A stretch of 20,005 nucleotides of DNA from Bacteroidota bacterium (GCA_023393375.1 JAEWLI010000068.1:1-20005); one strand, 5' to 3'. Counted from the first letter of the stretch, positions 1-7,320 are shown. The notes: generated by a model not told the origin, from the sequence alone. Program-made: numbers and translations.

Positions 1-987
1 CCTGATCGTATCCATTACTTCTTCAATTGAATTTACGGAATATCCTTTTTGTCCGGGAGATTCCACTCGCCAATTTTTATCCCCCACATGGACGATTATG
101 GAACTGTTTTTCGAAATTATGTATCCACACCTTTCCAAAGCATGGCAGGTCCATAAATATTCCTGGCCTTTGCCAAGCACTGCAATCCCACCCTTTTGTT
201 CAGACAATATCTTCAATCGCCCTGAAGCGGGATCAAATTTGAATCGGTCTGATCTAAAAGCATCTGTTATATATCCGGATAAAGCCAGGTCTTCCGGCCA
301 ACCTGAAACAAGTGGTTGGTTAAAAGCCATCAACCATATCCTGTCGGCTGTTTGCAAAGCTAAATCCAATTCGTGCGTAGCAATTAAGATGGCTTTACGA
401 TGATCTTTAGCCAACCGCTGGAGCATTAATAATATTTCAACCTTATTTTTCAAATCAAGATGTGCCGATGGTTCATCCAATATCATTAAATCGCCATCCT
501 GTGCCAAAGCCCGTGCAATCATCACCTTTTGTAATTGCCCATCACTCAACTCATAAACCTTCTGATGAACGATGGCCCCACAATGGGTATCTTCAATAGC
601 CTGTTCGATTTTTAATTCATCTGCTTTGGTAAGTGTTCCTGACCAATTGGTGTGCGGATAACGACCCAGTGCTACCAATTCATAGACTGTAAGGTTACCG
701 GTAATTTTTTCAGTGAGCACCAGGCTTACCTCACGGGATAACCTCTGGCGGTCATAATTTTGCAAATCTTCGCCATTTAAATAAATACTTCCACTCAAAG
801 GGGGTTGAACACCGCATAAGGTTCTGAGTAAAGTCGATTTTCCCACACCATTTGGACCAATCAGGCACACGAATTCTCCTTTGTACAATCCTGAATTGAT
901 ATCTTTAAGAATAACATTTTCTTTCTGACCTTTACGATAACCTATAGTCAGATTTTCAGCCTTCAATATCAATTCCGAGTTTGTCAT
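1..987 (-). CDS. ABC transporter ATP-binding protein, iron-chelate/B12 type (3' end outside window)
   Basis: ATPase subunit expected to power the FecCD-type permease encoded just upstream, at the cytoplasmic face of the inner membrane. The frame is open through all 329 codons in the window and runs off the left edge. Visible motifs: Walker A GPNGVGKST (about residues 44-52), signature LSDGQ in place of the usual LSGGQ (147-151), Walker B LMILDEPS (about 165-173), and the H-loop ATHELD (about 200). FecE/BtuD proteins usually end near residue 250-270. This one continues for at least 75 more residues of non-ATPase sequence, an extension I recall from other Bacteroidota homologues. Its start shares one base with the permease stop (TGATG), which implies translational coupling. 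Substrate cannot be read from the sequence. Family assignment is firm; the exact cargo is not. Confidence 0.93.
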   Translation of the reverse strand, partial: MTNSELILKAENLTIGYRKGQKENVILKDINSGLYKGEFVCLIGPNGVGKSTLLRTLCGVQPPLSGSIYLNGEDLQNYDRQRLSREVSLVLTEKITGNLTVYELVALGRYPHTNWSGTLTKADELKIEQAIEDTHCGAIVHQKVYELSDGQLQKVMIARALAQDGDLMILDEPSAHLDLKNKVEILLMLQRLAKDHRKAILIATHELDLALQTADRIWLMAFNQPLVSGWPEDLALSGYITDAFRSDRFKFDPASGRLKILSEQKGGIAVLGKGQEYLWTCHALERCGYIISKNSSIIVHVGDKNWRVESPGQKGYSVNSIEEVMDTIR

Positions 988-2063
988 CAGTTGAAATGAG
1001 TTTGTAAGTTTTTTCTTCTCATAATGATCCAAATGATAACCGGTGCTCCTAACAATGAAGTAATTGCATTGATAGGCAACACATGCTGACTTCCCGGTAG
1101 TTGGGCGATACTATCGCTCAGCAACATTACAATGGCACCGGTAATGCAAACCAATGGCATCAACAACTTGTGATCACTGGTATTAAACAACAAACGGGTG
1201 AGATGAGGTACTGCAATGCCAATAAAAGCAATTGGCCCGCAAAAAGCAGTTACACCTCCGGCCAAAAGACTGGTACTTATAATGATCCATAACCTCGTTT
1301 TTCTGATATTTACCCCCATGCTTCTGGCATAATTTTCACCCAACAACAAGGCATTAAGTGGTTTGGAAAGTATAAATGCTATGGAAAGTCCAATTATGAT
1401 TGCCGGAAGAAAAATTTTCATTTCATCATCCGTGATGCCTCCCAGACTGCCAAATGTCCAGATTATAAATGCCTGAATATCCCTTGCATCGCTAAAATAT
1501 TGTAAAATACTAACTGCTGCTCCTGTAGCACTGCCAAACATCAATCCCACAATTAGCAGCGTCATGCTATCCCTGATTTTTGATGAAGCCATTACCACCA
1601 ACAATAAAACCAAAAAAGCCCCTAATGATGCTGCGAGTGCGATGATCCCAGTTCCCAAAAACCCAAGGGCAGTTATGACACCACCAAATGAATAACTGGC
1701 CATGATGACTAATGCAACACCCAGACTTGCTCCAGAACTTATCCCTAAAACAAAAGGCCCTGCCAATGGATTGCGAAACAGGGTCTGCATTTGTAATCCA
1801 CTTGTTGACAATGCGGCACCAACAGCAATAGCAGCAATTGCCTTAGGAAGACGAAACTGCCAAAAAATGGTTTCCCAAATTGATGATTCTACCTGCAAAT
1901 TGAGTATTAGTTTGAAGGTTTGTACGAGAGGGATGGATACTGAACCGAGCGAAACATTGATGAAAAACATACTGATCAATAGTACCCATAAAAGCACGAA
2001 TATTCTCCTCCACTTTTTCACATGGATTTTATTCATACTGACAGGGTTGGACAAATTCTTCAT
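987..2063 (-). CDS. FecCD/BtuC-family iron-chelate or cobalamin ABC permease
   Basis: Inner-membrane permease of a type II importer. The 358-residue length and strongly hydrophobic make-up, with about nine to ten predicted membrane spans, fit the FecCD family. Family-typical stretches include LFRNPLAGPFVLGISSGASLG (about residues 93-113), LLLGENYARSMGV (about 239-251), GPIAFIGIAVPHLTRLL (about 276-292) and, near the C terminus, LPINAITSLLGAPVIIWII. The last of these is the ending typical of BtuC/FhuB proteins. The start used gives a basic, positive-inside N terminus; an internal Met at residue 10 is an alternative, and neither has a Shine-Dalgarno sequence. It sits 74 bp after the binding-protein gene and overlaps the ATPase gene by one base, so all three are probably one transcript. 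Confidence 0.95.
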   Translation of the reverse strand: MKNLSNPVSMNKIHVKKWRRIFVLLWVLLISMFFINVSLGSVSIPLVQTFKLILNLQVESSIWETIFWQFRLPKAIAAIAVGAALSTSGLQMQTLFRNPLAGPFVLGISSGASLGVALVIMASYSFGGVITALGFLGTGIIALAASLGAFLVLLLVVMASSKIRDSMTLLIVGLMFGSATGAAVSILQYFSDARDIQAFIIWTFGSLGGITDDEMKIFLPAIIIGLSIAFILSKPLNALLLGENYARSMGVNIRKTRLWIIISTSLLAGGVTAFCGPIAFIGIAVPHLTRLLFNTSDHKLLMPLVCITGAIVMLLSDSIAQLPGSQHVLPINAITSLLGAPVIIWIIMRRKNLQTHFN

Positions 2064-2137
2064 TCTATGTTTAGACCAATGCTAATTAATCCGGCAAATC
2101 TAATAGGGCTAAGGAATAATTGTATGGCAATAGGAGA

Positions 2138-3343
2138 TTATTTTAAAGATTGATGGAAATAAAACGGTTCTTCGGATAATTTCTCCGGATGAAAAATTTT
2201 GATCAGATCTGACAATACCAGATCGGGTCGCAGATAACCTAATTCAAAATAGGCATTCCCACCAGATGGGCCTATTTTGGCATTGTAATTAAATATTTGT
2301 TGTTCTTTGAAGGCCTTAAAAACGGCATACCGATTGTCGGTTTTTTGCATTTCCCTGAAGGTGCTATAACTCCCCACTCCTATCCAGAAATCTGCATCAT
2401 GGGCTTTTTCATAAACATGTTCGAAAGAAAGTCGTATATTACCTTCCTCATCATTGTCATCCCAAAGATATTTTGCTCCGGCATCTTTAAAGAATTGTGC
2501 TCCGAAATTACGACTTCCCGGCATCATCCATGATTCACCATATAAAATCCCACAGAATACAGTAGGTTTTTCTTCCACATCTTCCGTCAATGATTTTAGG
2601 GAATCATACCTTTCTTCTATGGCATTAAAAACAGAATCAGCTTTTTCTTCTTCATTAAAAAACAAAGCCATAAACTTGATCCATTCTGCCCTGCCCAGCG
2701 GATCATTCTCCATAAAGTCTGCATTATAGACTACCGGAATTCCCCCTCTTTCTATCAATTGAAATTGATTTGTATGATCACCCATGCTATAGGCCATTAC
2801 AATATCGGGTTGCAAAACCAATAGTTCCTCCACATTTACATCCATGTCAGAACCAAGATCTTTTACCTTACCTTCTTCTACCAGTTTCCTTATTTTATCA
2901 GAACTGATGTAGTCTGTATTGGGAAATCCAACCAAACTGTTCTGTTGATCCAAATATTCCAGTAATGGCAGGTGTGTGGTGCTAAAACATACCATCCTTT
3001 CTATTGGAACCTGTATAATAGCATCGGCATTAATATCAGGTGCTTGGGTTCCTTTGTTTACCAAAAGATAACGAAATGTTTTTTCAGAACCTTTGCCTGG
3101 ATTTATCACAGAAACCAGCTTATAATTTTCGTGAAATTCAACTGAAAAGTGTGTTGCTTTTTTAATAGAAATGTCAGAGACAGATGATTCAGTAATATTT
3201 GTAACTATAGTTTCCTGCTGGTTGGTTTTATTACCATTGCATGAATAAATAAAAAGAACAATAATGCTTAAGTAAAAAATAATTTTCATAATTTTCTTTT
3301 TCACAGCAGAAGAAGTCTGCAAGCAGCTGATATTTTGGATCAT
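2138..3343 (-). CDS. Periplasmic binding lipoprotein of iron-chelate/B12 ABC importer
   Basis: Substrate-binding component (Peripla_BP_2/TroA-like fold) that should capture the ligand and deliver it to the permease. The N terminus has a basic segment, a hydrophobic helix and a cysteine in the context FIYSC, a plausible lipobox, so the mature protein is probably a lipoprotein. The family pattern is clear: VPIERMVCFSTTHLPLLEYL, then a segment around NVEELLVLQPDIVMAY, and a second lobe with GILYGESWMMPGSRNFGAQ. Two starts are possible. The longer one (401 residues) overlaps the NUDIX stop as ATGA, which suggests coupling. The shorter one at 3289 (MKIIFYL...) gives a more normal signal peptide length. 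I keep the longer start because of the overlap but am unsure. Ligand is unknown; no cobalamin riboswitch is visible upstream. Confidence 0.9.
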   Translation of the reverse strand: MIQNISCLQTSSAVKKKIMKIIFYLSIIVLFIYSCNGNKTNQQETIVTNITESSVSDISIKKATHFSVEFHENYKLVSVINPGKGSEKTFRYLLVNKGTQAPDINADAIIQVPIERMVCFSTTHLPLLEYLDQQNSLVGFPNTDYISSDKIRKLVEEGKVKDLGSDMDVNVEELLVLQPDIVMAYSMGDHTNQFQLIERGGIPVVYNADFMENDPLGRAEWIKFMALFFNEEEKADSVFNAIEERYDSLKSLTEDVEEKPTVFCGILYGESWMMPGSRNFGAQFFKDAGAKYLWDDNDEEGNIRLSFEHVYEKAHDADFWIGVGSYSTFREMQKTDNRYAVFKAFKEQQIFNYNAKIGPSGGNAYFELGYLRPDLVLSDLIKIFHPEKLSEEPFYFHQSLK

Positions 3344-3888
3344 TTTGTTATCATTTTATTCACTTTCATTATTCCTGCAATACTGATTGCATCGGTAATT
3401 TTACCATCCATCACCCATTGTACTGCCTGACTGAAAGGGAGTTTAACTATTTTAAGATCTTCTGTTTCTTCAAAAGCTGTTTCACCCTGCTCGAGTTCTT
3501 CCGCCAGGAATACGAAACCTTCTTCATCTGTAACTGAATTGGAAGTATGGATCCTCATCACCTGGGTCCATTTTGCAGCCTTCAAACCAGTTTCTTCCTG
3601 TAGTTCACGTTGGGCAGATAAGAGAATATCTACATCAAGCGGGCCTCCTCCCATTGGAATTTCCCAGGAATATTCATCAATAGTATAACGATATTGACCT
3701 ACCAGCCAGGTATTTCGTTCATTATCCAATGGAATGATACCCAGTGCTTTATTTCTGAACAATACCTTTCCATAAATGCTTTTACCACCTCCCGGATTAA
3801 TTACATCATGTTCTTCCAGTCTGATCCAGGGATTTTCATAGATCAGTTTTTCGGAAATCTTCTTCCAGGGATTAATATTTGAATTCAT
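3340..3888 (-). CDS. NUDIX hydrolase, ADP-ribose pyrophosphatase-like
   Basis: Predicted cytoplasmic pyrophosphohydrolase of 182 residues, related to ADP-ribose/nucleotide-sugar NUDIX enzymes. The Nudix box is visible at about residues 80-102: G80, then R94-E95-L96-Q97-E98-E99-T100-G101-L102, which matches the catalytic REUxEExGU core. The conserved Glu of the G-x5-E-x7 half is replaced by Val86; the metal-binding glutamates of the core are retained. The upstream EIPMGGGP context is common to this subgroup. The gene is first in the run with the importer genes and its stop overlaps the next start as ATGA. A -7-like box sits 5 nt before its ATG. Whether its job is linked to transport or only co-transcribed cannot be told from the sequence. 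Confidence 0.9.
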   Translation of the reverse strand: MNSNINPWKKISEKLIYENPWIRLEEHDVINPGGGKSIYGKVLFRNKALGIIPLDNERNTWLVGQYRYTIDEYSWEIPMGGGPLDVDILLSAQRELQEETGLKAAKWTQVMRIHTSNSVTDEEGFVFLAEELEQGETAFEETEDLKIVKLPFSQAVQWVMDGKITDAISIAGIMKVNKMITK

Positions 3889-3893
3889 GGGCG

Positions 3894-3901
3894 CAAAATT
3901 A
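3894..3901 (-). promoter_or_regulatory. Putative -7 box of the NUDIX/importer operon
   Basis: On the minus strand the sequence TAATTTTG matches the Bacteroidota sigma -7 consensus TAnnTTTG and is followed by CGCCC and the ATG. Transcription would start at or within a few bases of the start codon, giving a leaderless or near-leaderless mRNA. No convincing -33 TTG is seen 19-21 bp upstream. The same arrangement occurs before the ABC-F gene and, with one mismatch, before rnhB. Confidence 0.5.
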
Positions 3902-3983
3902 GAAAATAATAAATATTACGCAGCTACTTTTATTGGTTCTTCATTTGGTTCATATAATTTTCCAAAAAAACTTCAGGTTGGAA

Positions 3984-4014
3984 TTGAGATTTTGGTTGCT
4001 TGTGGTTAAACTTG
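3984..4014 (+). promoter_or_regulatory. Putative rnhB promoter (TTG - 20 nt - TAAACTTG)
   Basis: A TTG at 3984-3986 is separated by 20 nt from TAAACTTG at 4007-4014, one mismatch from TAnnTTTG. Five bases then lead to the ATG at 4020, the same spacing as for the NUDIX and ABC-F genes. This supports 4020 rather than an upstream codon as the rnhB start. Confidence 0.4.
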
Positions 4015-4019
4015 CTATT

Positions 4020-4628
4020 ATGTTGAAATCCTGTTTTTCTAAAAATATAGTAATTGAAGCTGGATGTGATGAGGCCGGACGAGGTTGTCTTGCAGGTCCG
4101 GTAGTGGCTGCTGCTGTCATTCTGCCCCATAAATTCCGGCATAAGCTGATCAATGACTCGAAACAACTGGATAAAAACATGAGAAATGAATTACAGGAAG
4201 TTGTAAAGGAAAAGGCAATAGCATGGGCAGTAGCAGAAGTTACCAATGAGGAAATTGATAAAATCAATATTCTTAATGCTTCATTTCTTGCCATGCACCG
4301 TGCGATCGACCAACTCAAAATTAAGCCAGAACTTTTGCTGATCGATGGCAATCGTTTTAATCCTTATCAAAATATTTGTCATCAATGTATTATCGATGGT
4401 GATGCTTTGTATATGTCAATAGCAGCAGCCTCCATAATAGCCAAAACCCATAGAGATAATTTGATGCATGAATTGGCTATGCAATATCCCGAATATCATT
4501 GGGAAACTAATGTTGGATATCCTACACGTGCTCACCGTAAAGCCATAATAGATTTTGGAATGACACCTTTTCACCGTAAATCATTTCGATGTATTCCCAA
4601 TCAACTGGAATTATTTCCAGATGCATAA
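4020..4628 (+). CDS. rnhB: Ribonuclease HII
   Basis: Cytoplasmic endonuclease that cuts the RNA strand of RNA-DNA hybrids and starts removal of single ribonucleotides misincorporated in DNA. The 202-residue protein shows the hallmark DEAGRG motif (D17, E18), a second acidic residue in LLIDGN (D109) and a third in DGDALYMSIAAASIIAK (D128), together the four expected catalytic acids. The C-terminal HRKSFRCIPNQLELF is also typical of the family. An upstream in-frame start at 3933 would add 29 hydrophobic, non-conserved residues. I reject it because the -7-like box ends 5 nt before 4020 and the family begins near this Met. Transcribed alone, divergent from the NUDIX operon. Confidence 0.97.
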   Translation: MLKSCFSKNIVIEAGCDEAGRGCLAGPVVAAAVILPHKFRHKLINDSKQLDKNMRNELQEVVKEKAIAWAVAEVTNEEIDKINILNASFLAMHRAIDQLKIKPELLLIDGNRFNPYQNICHQCIIDGDALYMSIAAASIIAKTHRDNLMHELAMQYPEYHWETNVGYPTRAHRKAIIDFGMTPFHRKSFRCIPNQLELFPDA

Positions 4629-4996
4629 AAATACCACATAAGGAAACTCACTATTTTATTTTGTTTAATTATCCGTTATAAAGCATTTTTTAAGGGAAAC
4701 TTGGATTATTGTTGATTTAATGAAGAAGCAAAAGTTATAGTTTGGCAAAATCATTTATTTTCAAAACTATATATCGAATAAATATTAAAATTAAAACAAT
4801 TAATTTTTGGTAGAAATATAATAATGATCTACTTTTGGGAAACTAATAGTAATCTCTTTATACTTGTTTTGCAAAAAAGGCCAGGATCTCCGGTCTTTTT
4901 TGTTTTTATACCCATGGGTTGGTCTGTCCTTGGGCCATATCCATTGATAACTTGGCAAATCTCTGGATCAAATATCACTTTTAATGAATAGAATAA
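4629..4996. other. Intergenic region between rnhB and the 4997-5584 gene
   Basis: AT-rich gap of 368 bp between two convergent genes. It holds one clear terminator hairpin (4873-4901). On the minus strand, directly after the stop of the 4997-5584 gene, the same frame stays open for about 54 more codons to about 4835, but it crosses the terminator and resembles nothing I recognise, so I treat it as chance. No RNA gene is seen. Confidence 0.6.
4873..4907. terminator. Bidirectional Rho-independent terminator
   Basis: A 10-bp stem, AAAAAAGGCC at 4873-4882 pairing with GGTCTTTTTT at 4892-4901 (one G-U pair), closes a 9-nt loop. The A-rich and T-rich arms serve as U tracts on either strand, and further Ts follow. 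It lies between the convergent rnhB and secreted-protein genes and can serve both. Confidence 0.75.
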
Positions 4997-5584
4997 TTAC
5001 TTAACCATACGTATTGGAATATATAACCTGCCTTCAAATAAAAAAAACTTGCCGTAGGGTATAGGATCATAAGATTGCCCTATGTACTTTAATTTACCTT
5101 CACAAAATATTTTCCAAATAGGACTTCCTACACTAAAATGATAGGTTAATGTTTCCATATCAATTTTTCTTTCCTCATAATAAAAAGATTGGCCTGTATT
5201 CAATAGGGAAGCACCTATACCAATATATATTTTATCAAAATATTTCAATATGGTAATATTATGCTCAAACAATAATTTTTGAACTTCTGGCATTAAACCA
5301 CTATGGCCTGTTTTGGAATATTCTGAATATAAATAATCGTATCTGGAACTAATATCATACTCTAAACCTATATTAATTTTTTCTATTTTAACATTCAATC
5401 CAATATTTACCCCTAAACCAGTTAAATTTTTATAAGTACTAATTGGTAAACTTGGGTTATCGTACAAACTTGAAATTGGCAGTCGTACTATAGGTCCTAA
5501 ATGTAAATTAACACTTACTGGTTGTGCGTAACACAACCAGTAAGTGTTAAAAACAAAATTGAGTAGCACTAGAAATTTTAACAT
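4997..5584 (-). CDS. Secreted protein of unknown function, probably a small outer-membrane barrel
   Basis: I do not recognise a family. The 195-residue protein starts with a hydrophobic signal peptide and a probable cleavage near CYAQ (about residues 17-20). The mature part alternates polar and hydrophobic residues with many Tyr, Gly and Ile, ends many segments in aromatic residues, and finishes with EGRLYIPIRMVK. That pattern fits a short beta-barrel or porin-like protein of the kind common in Bacteroidota. No lipobox is present. Base composition is more AT-rich than its neighbours. The most unusual feature is a perfect 19-bp inverted repeat spanning codons 12-26, just where the signal peptide ends. 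It is probably transcribed alone; a terminator lies downstream. Confidence 0.7.
   Translation of the reverse strand: MLKFLVLLNFVFNTYWLCYAQPVSVNLHLGPIVRLPISSLYDNPSLPISTYKNLTGLGVNIGLNVKIEKINIGLEYDISSRYDYLYSEYSKTGHSGLMPEVQKLLFEHNITILKYFDKIYIGIGASLLNTGQSFYYEERKIDMETLTYHFSVGSPIWKIFCEGKLKYIGQSYDPIPYGKFFLFEGRLYIPIRMVK
5508..5550. repeat. Perfect 19-bp inverted repeat inside the signal-peptide coding region
   Basis: Left arm TTAACACTTACTGGTTGTG at 5508-5526, 5-nt spacer, and an exact reverse-complement arm at 5532-5550. In the mRNA of the overlapping minus-strand gene it would form a 19-bp hairpin starting 34 nt after the first base of the ATG. It has no strong U tract, so it is not an ordinary terminator. 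It could be a translational control hairpin, a protein-binding site, or a small palindromic insertion. Arms and spacer are read directly from the sequence; the role is unknown. Confidence 0.95.
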
Positions 5585-5645
5585 GCTATCTATATTTTAC
5601 CGATCTACAATAAGCTTTATACTAAACTACCTTAGAACCTTTTAA

Positions 5646-6299
5646 TTAAAAAGTCATCAGCCTATCATTAACTTTTTTTGTAAGAAACTTTCCTATCACG
5701 GGTAAATTTTTCTTGTTTTCCAACAGCTTTGTAATCCGCGTCAATTGACCATTCACTAAAATACTATCGTGACAGGAAATTCTGACCAGTATCATCTTTT
5801 TTATCAGCGTGATCAGATCCAACATAAAATCTTCAAACGCTTTTAATTTCCAACCCGGTGATCCATTTCCAAAAAAATCACCAGGGTCTGAAGGCTGACC
5901 AAAATATTCTATACTTTTAGGATTCGCCCATTTTTCCGTTAACAGACCTGATTTCAGGCATTCCTTTTCATGCATTCTGCAGAATCTCCTGTACTTTTCC
6001 GCATCCACTCCTTTTAATGAATTATAAATATCAGATCTTAATGTCATCGAACGATACCGGTTGAAATGTGAATGATCATCAATCGCAATAAATAATTTTT
6101 CATCAATTAATAAGGTTTCACGGACGATTCTGACAGGGAATTGTTGATTTTGACCACCCAATTCCTGATAAATGCTTAATGCACTTTCATAAAACCCAAA
6201 ATGCTGAAGTTCCTGAACAGAAGTTTTGTATTCCTGCTCAACGGAAACATTTTTGACATTGTTTTGCATCTCCTCAGCAAGTTCCTGGTATTTGATCAT
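5646..6299 (-). CDS. Hypothetical soluble protein, paired with DUF2452 gene
   Basis: Unrecognised protein of 217 residues. The start at 6299 (MIKYQELAEEM) is preferred over the upstream in-frame Met at 6401, because the longer version would overlap the DUF2452 gene by almost 100 bases. From 6299 the gap to the DUF2452 stop is 4 bp. No signal peptide or membrane span is evident. The composition is charged and helical, with a region rich in Arg and acidic residues near HSHFNRYRSMTLRSD (about residues 77-91) and a C-terminal helix with basic residues. A short Gly/Pro/Asp-rich stretch, GQPSDPGDFFGNGSPGWK, lies in the middle. The tight spacing suggests co-translation with the DUF2452 protein and perhaps a shared task. 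I cannot give a function. Confidence 0.75.
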   Translation of the reverse strand: MIKYQELAEEMQNNVKNVSVEQEYKTSVQELQHFGFYESALSIYQELGGQNQQFPVRIVRETLLIDEKLFIAIDDHSHFNRYRSMTLRSDIYNSLKGVDAEKYRRFCRMHEKECLKSGLLTEKWANPKSIEYFGQPSDPGDFFGNGSPGWKLKAFEDFMLDLITLIKKMILVRISCHDSILVNGQLTRITKLLENKKNLPVIGKFLTKKVNDRLMTF

Positions 6300-6303
6300 T
6301 TGC

Positions 6304-6777
6304 CTAATTATCAAAATGGTTATGGTCTTCCAATATTTCCCAGGTATGATCTGCCAAAAGTCTGATGATGGACAAATGTTTTTGATAAGGCAGTGTGTCA
6401 CCCCATTCTTCAGGACTTACCATGGATAAAACATCACTTCCATCCTTTTTTTCATATAAATGATAGATATGACCAACAATAGGTTCAAAATTCATTGGGG
6501 TTTGATAGATCCTTTCTGAAATCTCCACACGCCGCTTAAGTTCGGAAGCTTGTTCGGCAAGTAACTTTATCTGTCGGTAAATTTGATTCATCTGCCGTTC
6601 GGTCTGTTCCTTCATAGCAGCCATTGCCCTTCCCTTGATTTTACCTTTATCTTCAGGTTTTATCACCTGGCTTCCTACCTGATGAGGATAAGCCAATAAC
6701 CCCGGCAGATCCGCTATTTTGTCCTTATCCTTTTCAAGATCTATTTTAGTAATATCAATCTTGTTTTTTTCTGTCAT
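6304..6777 (-). CDS. DUF2452 domain protein
   Basis: A 157-residue cytoplasmic protein that I recognise as DUF2452 from several long conserved stretches: LLAYPHQVGSQVIKPEDKGK (about residues 27-46), KGRAMAAMKEQTERQMNQI (about 48-66), a helical segment ending RRVEISERIYQ, and FEPIVGHIYHLYEKKDGSDV followed by SMVSPEEWG. The family is found in bacteria and eukaryotes, and I know of no established biochemical function. Residues about 45-95 are likely a long amphipathic helix or coiled coil. The ATG begins after about 260 bp of non-coding DNA shared with the divergent 7038 gene. It is the first gene of a two-gene unit with the unknown 5646-6299 gene. Confidence 0.88.
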   Translation of the reverse strand: MTEKNKIDITKIDLEKDKDKIADLPGLLAYPHQVGSQVIKPEDKGKIKGRAMAAMKEQTERQMNQIYRQIKLLAEQASELKRRVEISERIYQTPMNFEPIVGHIYHLYEKKDGSDVLSMVSPEEWGDTLPYQKHLSIIRLLADHTWEILEDHNHFDN

Positions 6778-7022
6778 ACCAATAAAAAGTTAGAGAGTAT
6801 ACCATTTTGATTTTCACTTTTACCAATATAAACGCGTTTGAAAACCACGGATTTCAAATTTACAATATTGGGATTTATTTTTAACTGGTTCTACAACAAA
6901 GCTGTTCATCAATTATAGTCATGACAATTTAGAAAAATATTTAGCTAAAATAATTGACATTTCTCTATAGAATTGATTAAATTAGAGCCCATAACTCCTA
7001 TTGATTGTTCATTGTGTTAAAA

Positions 7023-7035
7023 TAATTAGTAATTA
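7023..7035. promoter_or_regulatory. Possible operator-like palindrome TAATTA-G-TAATTA
   Basis: Two TAATTA arms around a central G end 2 bp before the ATG of the 7038 gene, whose downstream partner is a DNA-binding repressor. The position would suit an autoregulatory operator. The motif is short and AT-only in an AT-rich region, so chance is quite possible. No second copy was seen in the window. Confidence 0.2.
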
Positions 7036-7037
7036 AT

Positions 7038-7319
7038 ATGTCCCTGCAACATAAGTTCCATTTGAAATTGAGCTGTAAAAAAATAAGCTCGGGTAAATGC
7101 CAGGTACGTTTTCAGGCAAAATTTAATGCAGAAAAGCAATTTTATGGCTATTTTTTAACAAGCCCTGATGACACACTAAAAGATGTGGTAAAACAACTTA
7201 ACCATCGTCTAGATTCTTTGGAGGGTTCAAAAGACCTACTGCATTCTCATTTATATTCCATAGGTCAACAAAACGATCATTTTAAAGATTTTATAATTTT
7301 CAAATCCAAATTATCATAA
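7038..7319 (+). CDS. Small hypothetical protein upstream of the XRE-S24 repressor
   Basis: A 93-residue protein of unknown function, soluble and basic (many Lys and His), with no signal peptide, membrane span or known motif. The N-terminal half (LKLSCKKISSGKCQVRFQAKFNAEKQFYGYFL) could form beta strands and carries two cysteines. The second half has a probable helix around DDTLKDVVKQLNHRLDSLEG. It ends one base before the ATG of the S24-type repressor, so the two are almost certainly one transcript. The pairing suggests an antagonist, co-factor or co-regulated effector, but that is inference only. It could also be a leader gene with little role. Confidence 0.7.
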   Translation: MSLQHKFHLKLSCKKISSGKCQVRFQAKFNAEKQFYGYFLTSPDDTLKDVVKQLNHRLDSLEGSKDLLHSHLYSIGQQNDHFKDFIIFKSKLS

Positions 7320-7320
7320 A

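Noticed and set aside
2064..2137. Possible cobalamin riboswitch or Fur box for the importer genes
   Set aside because: The 74-bp gap between binding protein and permease and the very short leader before the NUDIX gene have no room for a B12 riboswitch, and I see no convincing Fur-type palindrome.
3930..4351. Minus-strand open frames opposite rnhB
   Set aside because: They are antisense to a well-conserved enzyme with all catalytic residues visible, and show no protein-like pattern of their own.
4835..4996. A minus-strand frame that stays open for about 54 codons right after the stop of the 4997-5584 gene, as if by stop-codon readthrough
   Set aside because: It crosses the terminator hairpin, has no recognisable family pattern, and follows a plausible protein end. 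Chance openness is the simplest reading.
6830..6839. AAACGCGTTT palindrome upstream of the DUF2452 gene
   Set aside because: A 10-bp palindrome is too short to rank above chance without a second copy or a known binder.
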